In this document: positions 24,186 through 39,529 of the stretch, piece by piece | How the letters are laid out: every line of letters begins with the position of its first letter | How positions within the stretch are numbered: position 1 is the first letter of the stretch | Origin: Nymphaea colorata | Lineage: Eukaryota > Streptophyta > Magnoliopsida > Nymphaeales > Nymphaeaceae | NCBI RefSeq assembly: GCF_008831285.2 | Contig: NC_045141.1 | Span: forward strand, 11,086,106-11,150,105 | Reading direction: 5' to 3' | DNA: 64,000 nucleotides | Notes under the pieces: generated by a model | Told to the model about the DNA's origin: nothing | Databases searched by the model: none | Seen by the model: the letters and a program-made list of their open reading frames with translations, nothing else | Position numbers and translations under genes: made by a program

Positions 24186-27100
24186 TCAGCCTCTCGATCT
24201 TCGCTGCCGGTTCTTGCCCTTAATATCACTTCCCTGCTGTGCCTTCCCTGAACCGGATTTCCCCCTCACAGACGAGCCATTTGGTTGCGACTTGGTGGCG
24301 GATTTAGAGGTGCTGCCTCTTGACTTCATCGCTGGGGTGTCCTTCCTGTTCAGCATGGGGGCGCTTCAGCATCGAATCTTTGCCATAATGGCCAATAAAA
24401 GAGGAAAACCAACCAACCGACCTTTTCCTAAGTGGGGTTTCAACCTTCACTTGTTTGCCTCTGCTAGATGATTCTGAAGTTCTCATTTTCTTCTTTGGAG
24501 GGGGCCTATGGGGTAAAAACGAGAACAGAAAACCAATAACCTTAAACAACACAGCATGAATATATACTCATAAAACGGAGTACCCTTTCCCTTCCTTGAT
24601 GATCCATGTCCTTTTGATTTCACCGTCAGTACCGACAGGAGACAAGGTTAAACCACGATACCAGCTTTGTAACTGGGATTACTTAAATACTACTAGCTTT
24701 GCAAGTGATAGTGCTTAAGCTGTACGCCCATATATCACTTAGAAATAATTTTTTGGCAAATGAAAGGAGACCAATTATATGTTTATTTTCCACCATGACT
24801 CAGCTATATGCTTAAACCTTCTAACCGAAATATAGACAAAGTGAATGGCTTGTATAATCCAACCCTTCTAACCCAAATTAGTAAAGCATGCCCTCAAAAA
24901 TGGATGACTTGGATAATGAGCAGTTTCCTAAAATATCTAATATAAGTGGCAATCAATTAATGCACACTACAGAAAACATGCATCATTATCCGAGAAATTC
25001 GCAAAAATGCTTATCAAAGGATCAAAGGAAATTGATCAACATCAATCAAAACCCAGAAAAATTGAAGGATTGACTTACGTGACAGCCAAAGCATCATCAC
25101 TATCATCACTTGCTGAATGGCCCTATCAATGGTCATAATAAGATTAGCAACAGCTGAAACACAAGGAAACCAAAATAACACCGATCTTAGACTTACCACC
25201 TCCTTTTCCTCAGCTTGGACAAACGTCCAGCGCTCTTTAGACAGCAGCAACTCCTCTTGATCACCATCAGCGTAGGACACCTACACAAGAACAAAATTGT
25301 TCCATAATGATTGTATAAAATTACAAAACTTGCAAAACAAAAATCAAAGGACAGATTCTCCTTACTTTATGTTTCTTCTTGCTTGGGTCATATGACACAA
25401 CAGAACCCTCATAAAACCTGAACAAAAGGAGCACATAAAAAACATGTGTTAAATAATAAAAAAATCTACTCGACAAAAAAGGTAATTTTTTAAACACGGT
25501 ATAATCAACCAAAAAATATATACTTCATCAAGCAGATAAAGCTCGTCCAGGCATGAAAACATCAAGCTGCTCGAATCCGCAAATAAAATTTTAATAAACC
25601 ATTTCACCACTTCTTCGGATGAATAATTATTTCATCACTTACAGATTAACATTCACAACCACAAAATTCACGAACCCCATGACTAGTGTTCAACAGGAGC
25701 AAAAACAAATACACACACACACAAAAAAAAAATGGACTCTACATCATCACTTATATTTAGGGAGTGTGAAGCTAGCATCCACTTCGTGAGTAGTGGCAAA
25801 AAAACAGAATTGCAATTTTTTAATTTAACCAGAAACTCAAATCACCACATAATAATGAAAGATTACAACATTAGAATTTCATTTCTGCATTTGTGCATTT
25901 TCAATTCGTCCAGCAACCTCACAAATATTCAGGAAACTAATTGCAGGGAGTTCAAATAATTAAGAAATCTAAGTTCATATCAGTGACGTTTTTTAAATAG
26001 TGATCGGAATTCTGGAAAAATAATATCAGTAATCAATGTCGACAACCATGTTTACAGGAAATATCAGATGATAACCAAAAGGTGTCTCTTACATTTTGTC
26101 AAGTGGCCACCAAACTTTAATTTTAGATCCAACAAGACTTTCATCATAAGAAATCGCACGGCCTGTGGAGCCCGAAGCCTGAAATAGCAACACAGCAACC
26201 AAAAGGATGAGCACTCTTCAAATCTGCTCACCATTGAAATAATTTAATGCAACACAGAAATTTCATACAATCACCAAAGTCACTATGGTAGCCAAATGTG
26301 CCATTTGACAAAGTCAAAAGGTGGCTCATTCTTAAATGCATTAAAATAATGTACATGATGGTCACTTGATGAAAATGGTATCTCATTGATGTAATTAGTT
26401 CCTACTTGAGGAAAAAGCACAGTAAAACATACAGCAGAAAAGAAATATTGTTGTTCATCTTCCATCATACAATTGGGAGTTAGGACACATCTTGCATCAA
26501 ACTATGTTTCTTTGTAATTTGATTTGCTAATTCATGGAAAGATCTTAACCCACTTCACATATACATCTGAACACCTACTAGCAAAAACATCTATAAATAA
26601 GTTTCTATAATAACTTAAAAACTTGAATAAATATAAAGCAGTGTGTCAAAAATGAACAAACCTCTTGGACTACTATTGCGACATTATTGAGAATGAAATC
26701 ATAAGAAAGCTTAAACATGAGAAGTACCACATGTAATGATTATCAATATTCACGAAACCATACACAATCCTAAATCTGTAAACATGAAGAGCTAGAGTTG
26801 CAATAGAATGTTCAAGGCTGGCAATTTACATAGCAATACTGGATCTGTAAAGGATAAAGGTGATCTACAAGTTTTCAAAGAGAAAAAGAGGAGAGAGAAT
26901 GGGGAGAGAGAGAGACCTCTCCCCTCCTCTTGCACAACGCTCAAAGTTGACCTAGAGCATTTTATGCAACTCATACTGCTGCATTTTTTCCATATATCCT
27001 ACTTCAGATTGACAGGTGTAGATCTAACAAATCCTACCAAAATTATAGTTGTGGGAGCAAGTACCAAAAATTTGGTCACTATCAATTCATACAAACGAAC

Positions 27101-30100
27101 ATTTGCAAATTTAACTTAGCAAAAAAGAATAAACCTGAGGACAAAACAAAAGTACATCCAGTGACATCTTCATTCTAGGCAGCAGTTACTCCAAAGTACC
27201 AGAACTCTGGAGTGTAAAATAAGACTAGGTGTAGGCATTCCCATGAGAAGATGACAATTTAGTGAAATAATGCTACTGTGATTAGACCATAGTCGACCAA
27301 ACACAACAAGGAAACATTCTAAATGCAACATGGAAGTCGGCTGTTACTTGCCAATGTGAATAAACATGCTAAACAAGCTAGATGACAGACCCCACAAAAA
27401 AGCCTAGGTGAGGCCTTACTGGTACTTAGCAACGCCTGCGCAGTCCTGTTCAGCAGAAACAAGAGGGAAAATATGAAGAGGGAAAAAAGGAAAAAAGAGG
27501 CAAACTTGAGGCTTTGAAAAACCTAAACCTGGACCAATATATAGAACGTAGAGCAAACAAAAAAGGAGTTAAAAATAATACTTTTTTGTTTGAACTGTCT
27601 AGATGCCTCAGTTTAGGCGTACACCTCAATGAATGTACTAGATTATAGAACACACAAAAATAAGTGTTAAAAATTTGAAAAGAATAAGATGTCTCAGTGT
27701 AGGTGTCTACGGTACTGCCAGTGTCTAGGCACATTTTTAGATATTGGACAACATTTTCTTTGAAGAATCCCACTAGATTGCTTGGGTATTAAAACACTCC
27801 ACATGCAAGATGCACTAGACACTATAACTCAGCATAAAAGCTAAACCCGATTTCTTATGGCAGTATCCTTCTAAAAAAAAACTAGGTTGTTTATAGGGAT
27901 GCCACTCCTAAACTGTCCATTGATCAGAAAGGATTTAAACTATCAAAAGCTTCATATACCTTGAATTAGTTAAAAAAAAATCCTCTCCAAATTTTTATTC
28001 ATTACATATCTGGCTTGTGCAAATTCTTAGACAGGTGAGCAACGCGCTGAAAATATATAAATGCAGTATTCCACAAGAAAGCCCACAGTTTCTCTATAAA
28101 TTAATGTGGCATCCCAGGATTATAATTCATGGCAATCAATATATCAAGTATCTGATTATCCTTAAAAGACAAACAACAACCGATGAAGCTATTGGGTTGA
28201 GAATGATTAGGCATACAAACAACCTTCGATAAGTTCAAAGCACCTTGACATTTATCAATTTGTTTGGCATGCTATAAATTTTAGAAATTCAAAGCACTTC
28301 ATAGTTGATAATGGATAACAGAAACAAAAGAATTTGAAAGAAATTAGGCACAGATGTAGCTCTATTTTCATTGAAAAAGAAAGATAATCAGGAAGGTGAT
28401 AGAAAAATGCACATTGAAACAAGAATACCAAAGCATCTCTTATTGGATAGTATTTGCTTATCCTTGCAGGAACAAGTAGCTATATATTATTGACAAAGTA
28501 TAAAGATGGGAAAGTCATCAATATGTCAAACAAAATCTTGTTGAAAAGTGTGAATACAGCGAATTTAAGTTAAGCAATTTGTGACACGGTAACTAAAACA
28601 TAATAACTTTGCTCAGATGACCAACCCCACCAAAGACATAATTACCTCAAAAATGTATACTAGTTAAATTGTACCCTTTAAGGTACATGAAATGAATTGT
28701 ACGCTAACCATATTTGAGGGTAATAAAAGTGGTCTTTCTTGAAAGAGATACCTCATCTCTTTTTCTTCCAGAGGCCTTCTTTACAGAGGAACCCTTAGCA
28801 TGTATCTTCCCATCCTTAGGTGTGACATCTGCAGATTTCTTCCCAACAGATGATTTCTGAACAATATCAGCAATGAATTATGAAACAAGGTGAGGAGCCA
28901 TGTCTACCAAATATAGAAAACATCATACAGAAAATTAATTTGAAGCAACCTTATTGCTAGAATCACCAGTTCTCCGGTGATCGTCAACCTTCTCTTTTAG
29001 ATCCTTGCTCTTTCTCCCACGACGTTTTTTTGTGGAGGTTCCCTCATCATCATTTAGACTGTCAGCTTTCTTTGATGAACGCTGTGATGATTTAACTTCA
29101 GAACTTTTCCTGCGCTCCAGTTCTTTTTCAGACTTACTAACTTTCACGTCTGATGACTGTTCTTTGCTACTATCACCAGATAAAGTACCTACATCTTGCC
29201 TAGGCAAAGTTGGCATTTCAGATTCAGCTTTGGCATCTTCCTTCTGAGCAGATTTTCCACGAACTTTTTTACGAGGGCCTGCATCGTTTTGTGTTGGGGA
29301 ATGCATAGTTGTAACACTTGTCTCTTTTCCAGATTCTGCAGCTGCTTTTGTCTCTTTCACTGATGGACCCTCAGATGGCAAGCGTTCATTTTCCTTCATG
29401 CGTCTCTTTTTGATCTTTGGTTGCTCCACAGCCTTCTCTTCTGGGATTTTTCGAGAATCATTAGATGCATTGTTTGAACTTTTTGAAAAACTGGGTTTGC
29501 GAGCCTTAGTCCTTTTAGTTGCATGTTTAGACATAGCTTCAGATTTACTATCTTGCTGATCGGGATGCTCCGGAGCAACTTCAGTTGAGTCTGGTGCAAC
29601 TTTTTTTATGCTAACATGGCTAGATTTTCTTTTTTGAGACTTATCATCTTTTGAAGAATCTTCTTTAGCAGATGTTAAAGATCCGTTACTCAACTTTGAC
29701 TTTGCTGATGTTTCTGCATCCTCAGCGGCCCCACATCTAGCATTTTCCTCATCCACTTCCACTGCTTTCTGTACAACAGAAAATTAAACTTAAATAAAAG
29801 ATGTTAAAAGATTTCATAAGAACTAGGAAATGAATCATTCCCCACTTGATAAAAGACAGTACACTACTACACAACCACATCATTAACATATTAACTTTCT
29901 CAAAAGATCCCACCACATGGCAGAAGACATGAATATCAACTACCAAGGCTATATTTCATGTGTCGATACATAGTCCACCAGCAAATATTATACCAATTTT
30001 ACCAGTTATCTGTTCATCCGTTTTGGATGTTAAACAAACAATGTAACAGCTGTGCATTCATGTCCACCAGGCTTCCGACTTCAAAAGAGGCATGGCAAGA

Positions 30101-33100
30101 CAGTACAAATGGGCAGTTTCTGCATCAACTTTTTTTGGATTATCTCTCGTCATTGTAGCCACATGTCACGCTAGGCCAACAATTGTATCAAACGATCTCC
30201 TTGTCTCATTGCTTCCAGCTTAATTTGGTTGGCCACTTGATCCTTAATGTCCAACCTCAATAATATTGTGATCATGGCTTTTGTGATGACAAACACCGCT
30301 CTATTTTGGCAACAACAACTCATGGCAACCAAAAACTACACAAAGCTAGATTTTAAACTCACTGCTTCAAATGGAAAGATCTTCCATTAGGATATGTTCA
30401 CATTTAGTTACAAATATAAACGAATAATAGACTTTAAAATTCAATTTTTGAAAGGACATGTTTACATTTGAGAATAAAATCAATATCTAACTTAGTGATT
30501 CATTCTAAACTCAAAAACTTACCACTATTTCAACTGTCTAGACACTTGCAAACAACCATCATGTGGAAAAAATGGAACACAAGGTGATGGATAGAAAGAA
30601 ATTTCTAATCAAGAGTTCCTAAACGAAATTACACTGAACCAAATAAAGACAAACACCATATGGGACACCAGGACATACAACTGTACACGAGATTCCCTAA
30701 GAAGGTCCCTAGGTAGAGCATTTCAAGGCAACACCATACTTTACAGTTTACACACACTTTTGCATAAACAAGCAACTTAAAAAATAACATTTATCAGCAC
30801 CGGAGATCTAGCATTGTTGTTAACAAGGCATTAATATAACTTGAAGCCTGATCTGTAGAAGCCATCTAGCCTCCCTCCATAAGGTTTCACAAGCATGCCC
30901 AAACTCCTATCCGCTCTTCTTCAAACACTTCCCTGACACTTGGAAGCACAGCACTATGGATGAAAAGGATGTGTATGTGTCCAGCACAATGATCCCACCT
31001 GTTAAGACTTCAGGCATTGTTCCCCACTGTGCGATAGACCATGTGTTTGAACTTCCTGCCCTTTCAATCTTCAATAAAGGGCTCTATCATATTTTCCTTC
31101 CTTTTAAACCAATATCTTGATATACAAGCCACATAATTTGGTTAATTGTTTCTTTACCATAAACTGAACGCGTAGCTAGTTTTCGAACCTAAACCAGTTT
31201 TCCCTCCCCATACTTCTGTTTTTCAATTTTCAGATCTCCTCTTTTAGAGAGAGAGACAGACTACAGACAATACAAACACCAACATTTAGCACTTGTAACA
31301 GAGCTGCATTTGCAAGAAAAAGAAAGAATTTATTAGCATTTTTGTAAGACAAGATGGCTTTCAGAAACAAAATCTTTCCAATCACACTTCTTAATTCCTA
31401 TTCATTTCATTCTTCCTATATTACTGCATATCAAAGAAAAGAAAAGTTATCTTTTTCTCAGTAAATTCAGACTAGAAAAAATTCATAGTTCTAACTACTA
31501 ACTTGCTCCATTAACATCAGAGCAAAATGATATATCAGTAGGTCTGGATTATCATGCATGCCATTGATAAAGAGACTGATTACCACCAGAAATTCAAACA
31601 CCATTTCATGAGAGACCCATGCCAATAGTTAGACTAACAGCACTTGGTGGGACATACAGTTCCAACATAACCCAGTTATGTTGCACACTTAGATTAACGA
31701 TTGTGCTATATGCCCGACTTGGAACCATTTGCAGGATCACATCGACCATAGACTAACAGAACTTTGTGGGGCATACCAGTGAAACAATTTGCATGAAACT
31801 CATTTTCAAGGTTCTAATCCTAGCTGGACAACCTAGCATTTCTACTACATATGTATACAGTATACACCAAATGATATCAAATTTAGGCCTTGTGACCATT
31901 TTAATAAACATGGTGAGCAGTGGTGCCAGTATTGCACGATACAGGCCTGCATCACACGATATGTATTGTATAGGTCAAAAAAACATATACAATACACTAC
32001 CAATAGGTAGTGCATCGGCTGTATTGTTATAATATGGCCGATACACCCCATATCATACCATACCGGGCTAGGGCATTTTAAAAGAGTATAACGTCTTTAT
32101 GTGATTTTTTGTTTTAACCCATCACTGCCCGCATTCCAAACACTTACCATGAGCTTTGGGAAGGAGAATCTTTGCAGGTTTTATTAAGAGAAAATCATTG
32201 ATTTGACTGATAACTTGTTGACTCGAGATCGAATACAGTTGGTTTGAAGAAAGATGTGTGTGGGAGACCGACCCATATTGATTGGTGATAATCATCAAAT
32301 TAATAATAAGCATATTTTTAATTCTCATTTGGTGAATTCATTCTTCTTTGAGATGTAATGGAAAACACTTTAAAGCACTTTAGATTTTATACTTACTAAG
32401 TTTTTCTTCACATGTTAACATAGTATGGCCTATGAATGATGATGAATCATGACTGTTCATTATGTGTGATGAGTTTTTTTTTATATATAGAATACATTTT
32501 CATGATTTTTCCTTACTTTTCCGATTTGTTCTCTATTTTTCTAATTTTATATTTTTCAAAATAAAAAATAACTTTATGATATGTTCACATTACATTACAA
32601 AACGTTACAGGAAGGTGTATAGCAATAAGTCGTATAGGTCGGCCTGATCGAGACACAACATGATATGTCTTTTACAACACTGATTGACAGAAAATATTTT
32701 CAACCTCGAGGAAAAAAAACCATGCTGCCATGAATATTGGCATACTCCTCAACCAACCCATGTAGCATCAATAATTTGCACTAAAAAACACAAGAAGCAG
32801 GATACACAAGTAGTTGCTTAAAAACCTAACACCTTGAACTTCATTCACAGTCTAGAACTGGGAAAATCATGAACAAAGACAAATACCTATCCCAACAAGG
32901 ACTCACTGGCAGTTGACAGGCTAGATATTAAAATTAACCAAAAAAATCTTCTACCTTTAGGACATTATAATCCTGTATCCGAATGGAAAATGCACAGAAA
33001 AAAATCAGAGTATAAATAGTTAGAAAGGATTCATGAGTATAAGATTTCACAGCCTCTCGTCCGCAATAACCTGTCTCAAATTGAACTACATAAACAACTC

Positions 33101-34237
33101 ATTGGCATTTCACAATCATTTCCCCGTTGAACTTGATGTTTTGATATAAGCATTCATGTGTAGATCTACCCTTTCCACTCAGGTATTCAAAAACATATAT
33201 AAAGAATGTGATGAAAATTGGAGTTGACAGCCAAAAAATTGGTTTCATGTAGCTTCTCTTCGCAAACATAACCATCTCACAAGTAATAACCATCCTTATG
33301 CATGGTAAGAATCAACAACATATGAATTGATGAAATAAACCAATTATAAATTCAATTTTCATTTTGCGAAAGCTCCAAGAAGAGAGAGATACTGCAAGTT
33401 GGAAAAATAACTACTAATGGAACCATTGCACTCACAAATGCATAAGCTTGAGACGATATTCTCCTATCCTAGACTTAGAAGTCAAGATATTTATCTTCTA
33501 GATCTAGGACATTCTTACATTATTGTTAACGAGACATGATTTCAAAGGTGCACAGAGGCAACCTGCCACATGGAAGTGCATGGGCCATAGCCTAAGGCGC
33601 CTAAACAGCCTATGCATTAAACAAGGAAAGGAAGAAAACTTTTTTTAGTTTCTTTGTTCTTCTTTCTGAGGGACAACTTCATATAAATTTGCTTTTCTTA
33701 TATTTTTTATGTCCATTTTCATTTTCCCACTCTTTTTTATGTTTCCAATACGGCACTCAGGCCTGAGGTAGAATCAGAAATTTGCTCTTTCAGGAAACTC
33801 TCAGGAATTCAAAACATTAAAAGACCAACAAAATGTAACAGAAACAATCATCACATTAGACAAGTTCCCTTACAACAGTATGAGAAAAGAAGATAGTACA
33901 TACCTGAGTGTTCTCTACTGAACCAGCATTTTCCAGTGCTTTGCTCTCATCTTTCTGCAAGTTGTTTCAAAGGCCCACAAGTAATTAAAACCTCTGAAGC
34001 TTACTAACATATGCTGCAACTAATAAATTTATAAAAGGAATAAAATAATAATGTAACTGAGTCTATATAATCATGTGTAGATGTCTATTTTTAAAAAAAT
34101 CAGTTGCGCCTGAGATTTTGTACCTCACTTGGATGCTGCAACAAACAATTTGATTTTTTATTCATGAGTAATTTATAAAACCATATTGTTAGTTTTGTTG
34201 TTTGTAGACAATGTTGTATACATACATACATACATAA

Positions 34238-34320
<83 letters not shown>

Positions 34321-37300
34321 ATATGACCATGAACAGATACCCTTTACCATTCCCATTTATAACATGAACGGGTACCTTTTCTACCATATCCATGTATCAT
34401 AAATCCTATGCCAACTACTCTGCTTAGTGCTGAGCCACCTCTCGAGGTGTCCACCATTAAACATACCTGACATTTAGGAACCACGGAAAGACTGACACTC
34501 TGAAACAAGTTTTAACACAAGCTTAGCATACGGACAACACAAAGAAATAGAGTAATGTTTTATAAACAGCTGGAGGACTCAAGATTAAAAAAAATGATAT
34601 TTTACAAATAACATAGAGAAGATAGGCCAATTTGTGACCAGATCGACCAGTCAACATAGAGAAGATACGCTTACGCTTTTTTACTTTCAGATATAAAATA
34701 ATATCAGATCGGCAACTCAAAAGAATATATGTGGTACCTTGAGAAAGGTTAAAAACCAAAACAATTGAAAGAATCGAATACAAAAACCAACTCCAACATC
34801 TAGAACATTAAAAAGATGTTAGAACAATGGCAAACCTTTTAGTAAGAAAAAAAAATTTGCCTAATGCAAAAAAAAAAATCTCAAGTAAAAATTTAGTCAA
34901 AAGCTTTTCTTTAAAAATTACAATAATAGTTTAGCCATGGCAAAATTTTTGCCATGTTTGCTAGTCTTAGTCAACGGTAGTGGTAGTGGTCCCACAATTT
35001 GTGGCAAAAGTTTTAGCAAAAAGAACTCTTTGCCTTCAATCAAGCAGCTCTCAAATAAATAAATAAAAAGGTTTAAAAAGTGCCACGCAGATGCAGGTGA
35101 TGGCCAGGCACGTAGATGATCCTACAACCTTAGATGATAACATCATGCTTAGGGAGACTCAACACAAAGCAGAGATTCTTGACTAGCGGTTCCACACTCT
35201 CTCTACTCTTGAGCACGAACAAGTGTTTTCTCGCCTTGTAAGCTTGTACCCATGTCCAACTAAGCTTCGTTCTTTAAGAACTTTGTTCATCCCAGAAAAA
35301 ATCATTGGCTAAGTTTTAGATAGTTGTCTAATGCATCACTTGTAATTTTTAAAGAAAAGCTTTTTGACTAAATTTTTACTTGAGATTTTTTTTTTGCATT
35401 AGGCAATTTTTTTTTTCTTATTAAAAGGTTTGCCATTGTTCTAACATCTTTTTAATGTTCTAGATGTTGGAGTTGGTTTTTGTATTCGATTTTCATAGTT
35501 GTTCAGAAATTGGTTCAACCTCCTTAATCATGCAGAGAAAAAGCCTCACAATATAACAATCTTATGGTCCAACTTGAACAAATTTAAGGGAAAACGTTTT
35601 TGTTACCTACCTGGCTACCATAATGTTTTATACCCAAAAAAACAAGTGCAACGACACCATGATCCCCAAAATGGGAGACGTAAATGCCAGAATATGCATA
35701 TGGGATGCTATTATCTGTATTACAGTGGGCTGTTATTGACTGATAATAAGTTAGATGGAAAATCAAGCATATGCACCATGCCATATCAGTCTTACAGAAG
35801 AGCATAAAAGACTGTTTTCCGTATTTATTATTCTTTACAATAAATAATTTCTCAGCACCCATCACTTTTTAACAAAAAGGAAAAGAAAAAAACAAATTCC
35901 AAAATATTCCACATAATTATTTAAAATTGCTGAAGCCTATGGTTTCAACTTTTAATATATTAACTTACACAATGGCATGTTAAAACCTGAGATAGGAGGA
36001 AGTACAAGCTTGAATGTTCAGAGACTATTGGCCTTTAAGAAGAAAAAAGGGTTCACACTTAACAGACAAGATATCCCTTCTTTTTTTTTAATTCCAAATA
36101 CATAATTCCAACATCACAAAATATGACACTGCTAAACAAGTATCCTATTAATCTGAAGTGCATAGCATTTTCTTTGTTGATTGTTGATTTATATATTTGC
36201 AAAACAGAAAAACTAAAAATCTATTTTTCAAGGCTTTTCTATTATTATTTATTTCTTTTTAATCTCTATAACTTACAAAATTTCCTTAAAAAACCGCTTC
36301 TGGAAACATGAAAGAACTACCAAGAAGAATGTTGCCAAGAAATTATCAAAAAGCAATTTTCTGGCCTAGGCATCCAAAGCCATGTTCTAAACAAGATAGC
36401 AACAGATGGGCTTGACGGTGCAATGAAGAATTAGCTTTGCTCATTCTTTCTGCTGTCATCCCCTACATTGCTCATGTCAAACAGCACACCAAAAATTTAA
36501 CCTCAAATGGATCACCTCTCATTTTTTCCAAATATGATAAAAAGCACTTTACTTATATCTGTACATAACAAGGTCAACACTAGAAAATGCATACACAAAC
36601 CAGCAGGCGTTTGGCCCAAGCACAAAAACATTCTGGTGAGAACCATAACATATTATCAAATTTGACAATTTTGAACATGCTCGCCTTAACAAGATGTTTG
36701 GATTATGCAGTGCATTCATGCAGAGAAAATACATTAATATAGTTTAGAAAGATGAGACAGACAGCATTTAATAGGATTAATCCTTGTTCCAAAGAAAAAA
36801 TGAAATGTTGCAAATTAGTAGCTCCAACAAAACGTGGAACTCTAATAGGTAAAAACAAGCAGAAAAAAAGACTGATAACACATCAAACCTTTTACATTAG
36901 TAAATAATAAATATATAAACTATCCTCAAAGCCATATTCCAAATACTAGTGATATGTATCCTGACAAGCCTACAGATTTTAATATTCATGAAAAAAATAC
37001 AAGGAAGCATAAGGAGATGCATATAGGAAGTTTAACGAATACAAGAACTGCATGACATCTCCTCAAAGTCGTTACAGTAAATAAAAGATGTGAACAAAGT
37101 ACACCTCAGATTATTGTTAGAAGCACCCACCTCAGGCTGATGTATATCCTTAGCTGGTCCCTCGCAGATCTGTGCAACTATCTTACTGTAATCATTCATA
37201 GAAGCACCAGTGGAATTCAGTGCTTCCACTAGATAAGGTTTCAATTTTGCAGCACAACTGTTCATTACTTTCTCAACCAACCTCCCAGCAATGGACAGAG

Positions 37301-39529
37301 TTTCCTGAAACAAAACCAGAACTGAGCTGAGGAGCACCAATACGAAATTCAAAAATTTAAAAAAAAATACGAGAATTACCTGATTATCTACTTTCAGTTT
37401 ATCTAGAAGGACATTTATAAGCTCTAGTTGAATATCTTCACTCTCCTCCAACACCACAGTCATGATTGCTTCCATAGAGGTAAAAACACACTCAGCATGG
37501 TCCTCCCTGAAAATTAAACAGGCACTAAGCATAAGCTATAATTATAAAAAGAGATCACACCTATAGATATCAACATAAAGCATGATTATCCAAGTTAGGA
37601 ACTAAGGACAACTTAGCAACTCAGGAAAACAGGCACCTAAGAAACCATGCCAGACCACCTCAAAGATTGAAAGCCCCAGAACGTTATAGGTGACCTTGGT
37701 GACCACTATTACCTTCCATTGACAAAGACAAACAAATATTGATTGTGTTAAACCAAAAGGAAACTGATTCATCCACTATGAGAAGACAACTTGTGAAGAC
37801 AGAATAACTTGGCTTTATGAAACCCTGTCAAATTATTAGAAATTGATGAATTTTTGGCAGAAACACACTCTTGCCATCAAAGAAATATTTAAAGATATTA
37901 GCATCAGCAAGAGTGAGCAAAGCCAAAAAAGAAAGAGATCCCAGAAGGAGGTTTCAATTACATTATCTGCACATATATTGATCGTAGTCACGCATAAAGA
38001 TGGATAACTTTAACCATACCTTCAAAGAATCACTTTTGTTCTCTTGAAAACAATACCATTTATCAGATATAGGGCATCAATTACCCAGACCATTCTCAGA
38101 AGTTGCGGGACAAGGTTTCTTGGGGTTTTTTCTCCCTCCAAAAAGTGCTCTTAGTTGGGAATAATATTGGGGAGCTATATCACATGGATGCAGGTACGGT
38201 ACAGGTTCGGGTATAGTGGTACCAGTTCGGACACGGCAATTTTAAAAATTGTGGGTACACAAGTATGGCAAATTTTATATTCTCAAAAATGATAAAATGA
38301 AAAAAAACATAAATAGTTGACACTTATAATCTCATAAGAAATCTCAAACAAAACATTGTTTATCATAAGAAAAATGGGAGGAAAATATAAAATCTTAGTG
38401 GAAGGGAAATATAAAAGAAGGGCCAAATCAAAATTAGAGAAAAAATTAAGTTTAAAAATATAATTCTAAATGTTTTAAAATGCAGCCGTACCCACATACC
38501 CGTGTCGCCGTACCACGTACCGACATGGGTACCTAGGCAAATTACACGTACCCATGTCACATAGTTGGAGAGATCTTATATTTTTAAACTGAATTCAGTC
38601 TTTTAGTATTTTTCTTGCAAAAATACAGAAGACTGAGTAAAAAAAACTGTCTGAAAAGTGAAAACACAAAAGAAACCCACATGTAAAAGACATAAGGAAC
38701 ATTGAAAGTCCGAGAAAATTCCAGGAATAACTCAGGATAGTTTGCAATACTTTTGTTTTTTAGCGACATATTCAAAATACTGCATTATTTACCAATATTA
38801 TTGGCTTATTACAAAAATATCTATCGTATCAAAAGTTTTTTAACATACCAAAAAGATATGTGACCACAGTGAGATATATTCATAATTTCATGTTGCAACA
38901 AAATAACACCAATACCATTATAGAAAAATAAGTAGCAACGTTTTCACATGAGATGTTTTTAAGATGTTCTTAGGAAAAAAAGAACTCTAAAAAATATAGA
39001 AAACAGGAAAACTTCAAACAGACTTTTAAGCATTTTTCTTGACAACTTTTGTTTAAAACATGAAAAAAAAACACAATTAAGAAACAATAAACTATAAAAC
39101 AGAAAACTAACAGACTTTTTTAGGATAATCTACAAATTGTTATATCATAACAATGTCAAGATATAGATTTTGTGGATATATTTTGAAATTATCAAGCACA
39201 CATTCACAACATATTAAGATGGCTATGAAATGCTGATTTTAGTGATTGTGGATCCAAAATCAAGATATATCACAACATATTAAGACCGCACCCATTCTTC
39301 TTTTCTCTTGTTTTTTTTTTCCTTCTCCTATCTTTTCCTTTTTTTCCTTCCTCTCTCCCCCCCCCCTTATTTTATTTAATAAAACCTTTAATTTTGTACG
39401 AGATTAAGGTAACCTTGATAAAAAAAAGGTTTAAAAATATAAACAAATAAAATTACTCATATAACAAATAACATATGTATGTATGTCTGTATATATATAA
39501 CACATGTTATATATTTATATAAGTTATGT

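Noticed and set aside
24304-24552. Reading PPPKKK... through to KRQHL as the PDS5C C-terminus
   Set aside because: A 76-base GT-AG intron (24421-24346) restores the frame KDTPAMKSRGSTSKS..., a basic Lys/Ser/Gly tail typical of PDS5C proteins.
28935-29762. Stand-alone 275-codon Lys/Ser-rich gene on the - strand
   Set aside because: It is the large middle exon of PDS5C (29768-28950): a splice acceptor precedes it, the apparent start is not an ATG, and a donor ends it before the frame's stop.
31187-31205. GGTTCGAAAAC resembling a tRNA B box on the - strand
   Set aside because: No matching A box, acceptor stem or cloverleaf could be assembled around it.
37032-37532. Single 166-codon - strand gene
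   Set aside because: It is two PDS5C exons (37506-37380 and 37304-37131) joined by an in-frame 75-base intron with normal GT-AG sites.
38175-38574. Classifying the small elements as Mutator-like with 9-10-bp duplications
   Set aside because: Longer flank matches exist for two copies, but symmetric termini (CTAyGTCAC at both ends) give a consistent 8-bp duplication in all three copies.
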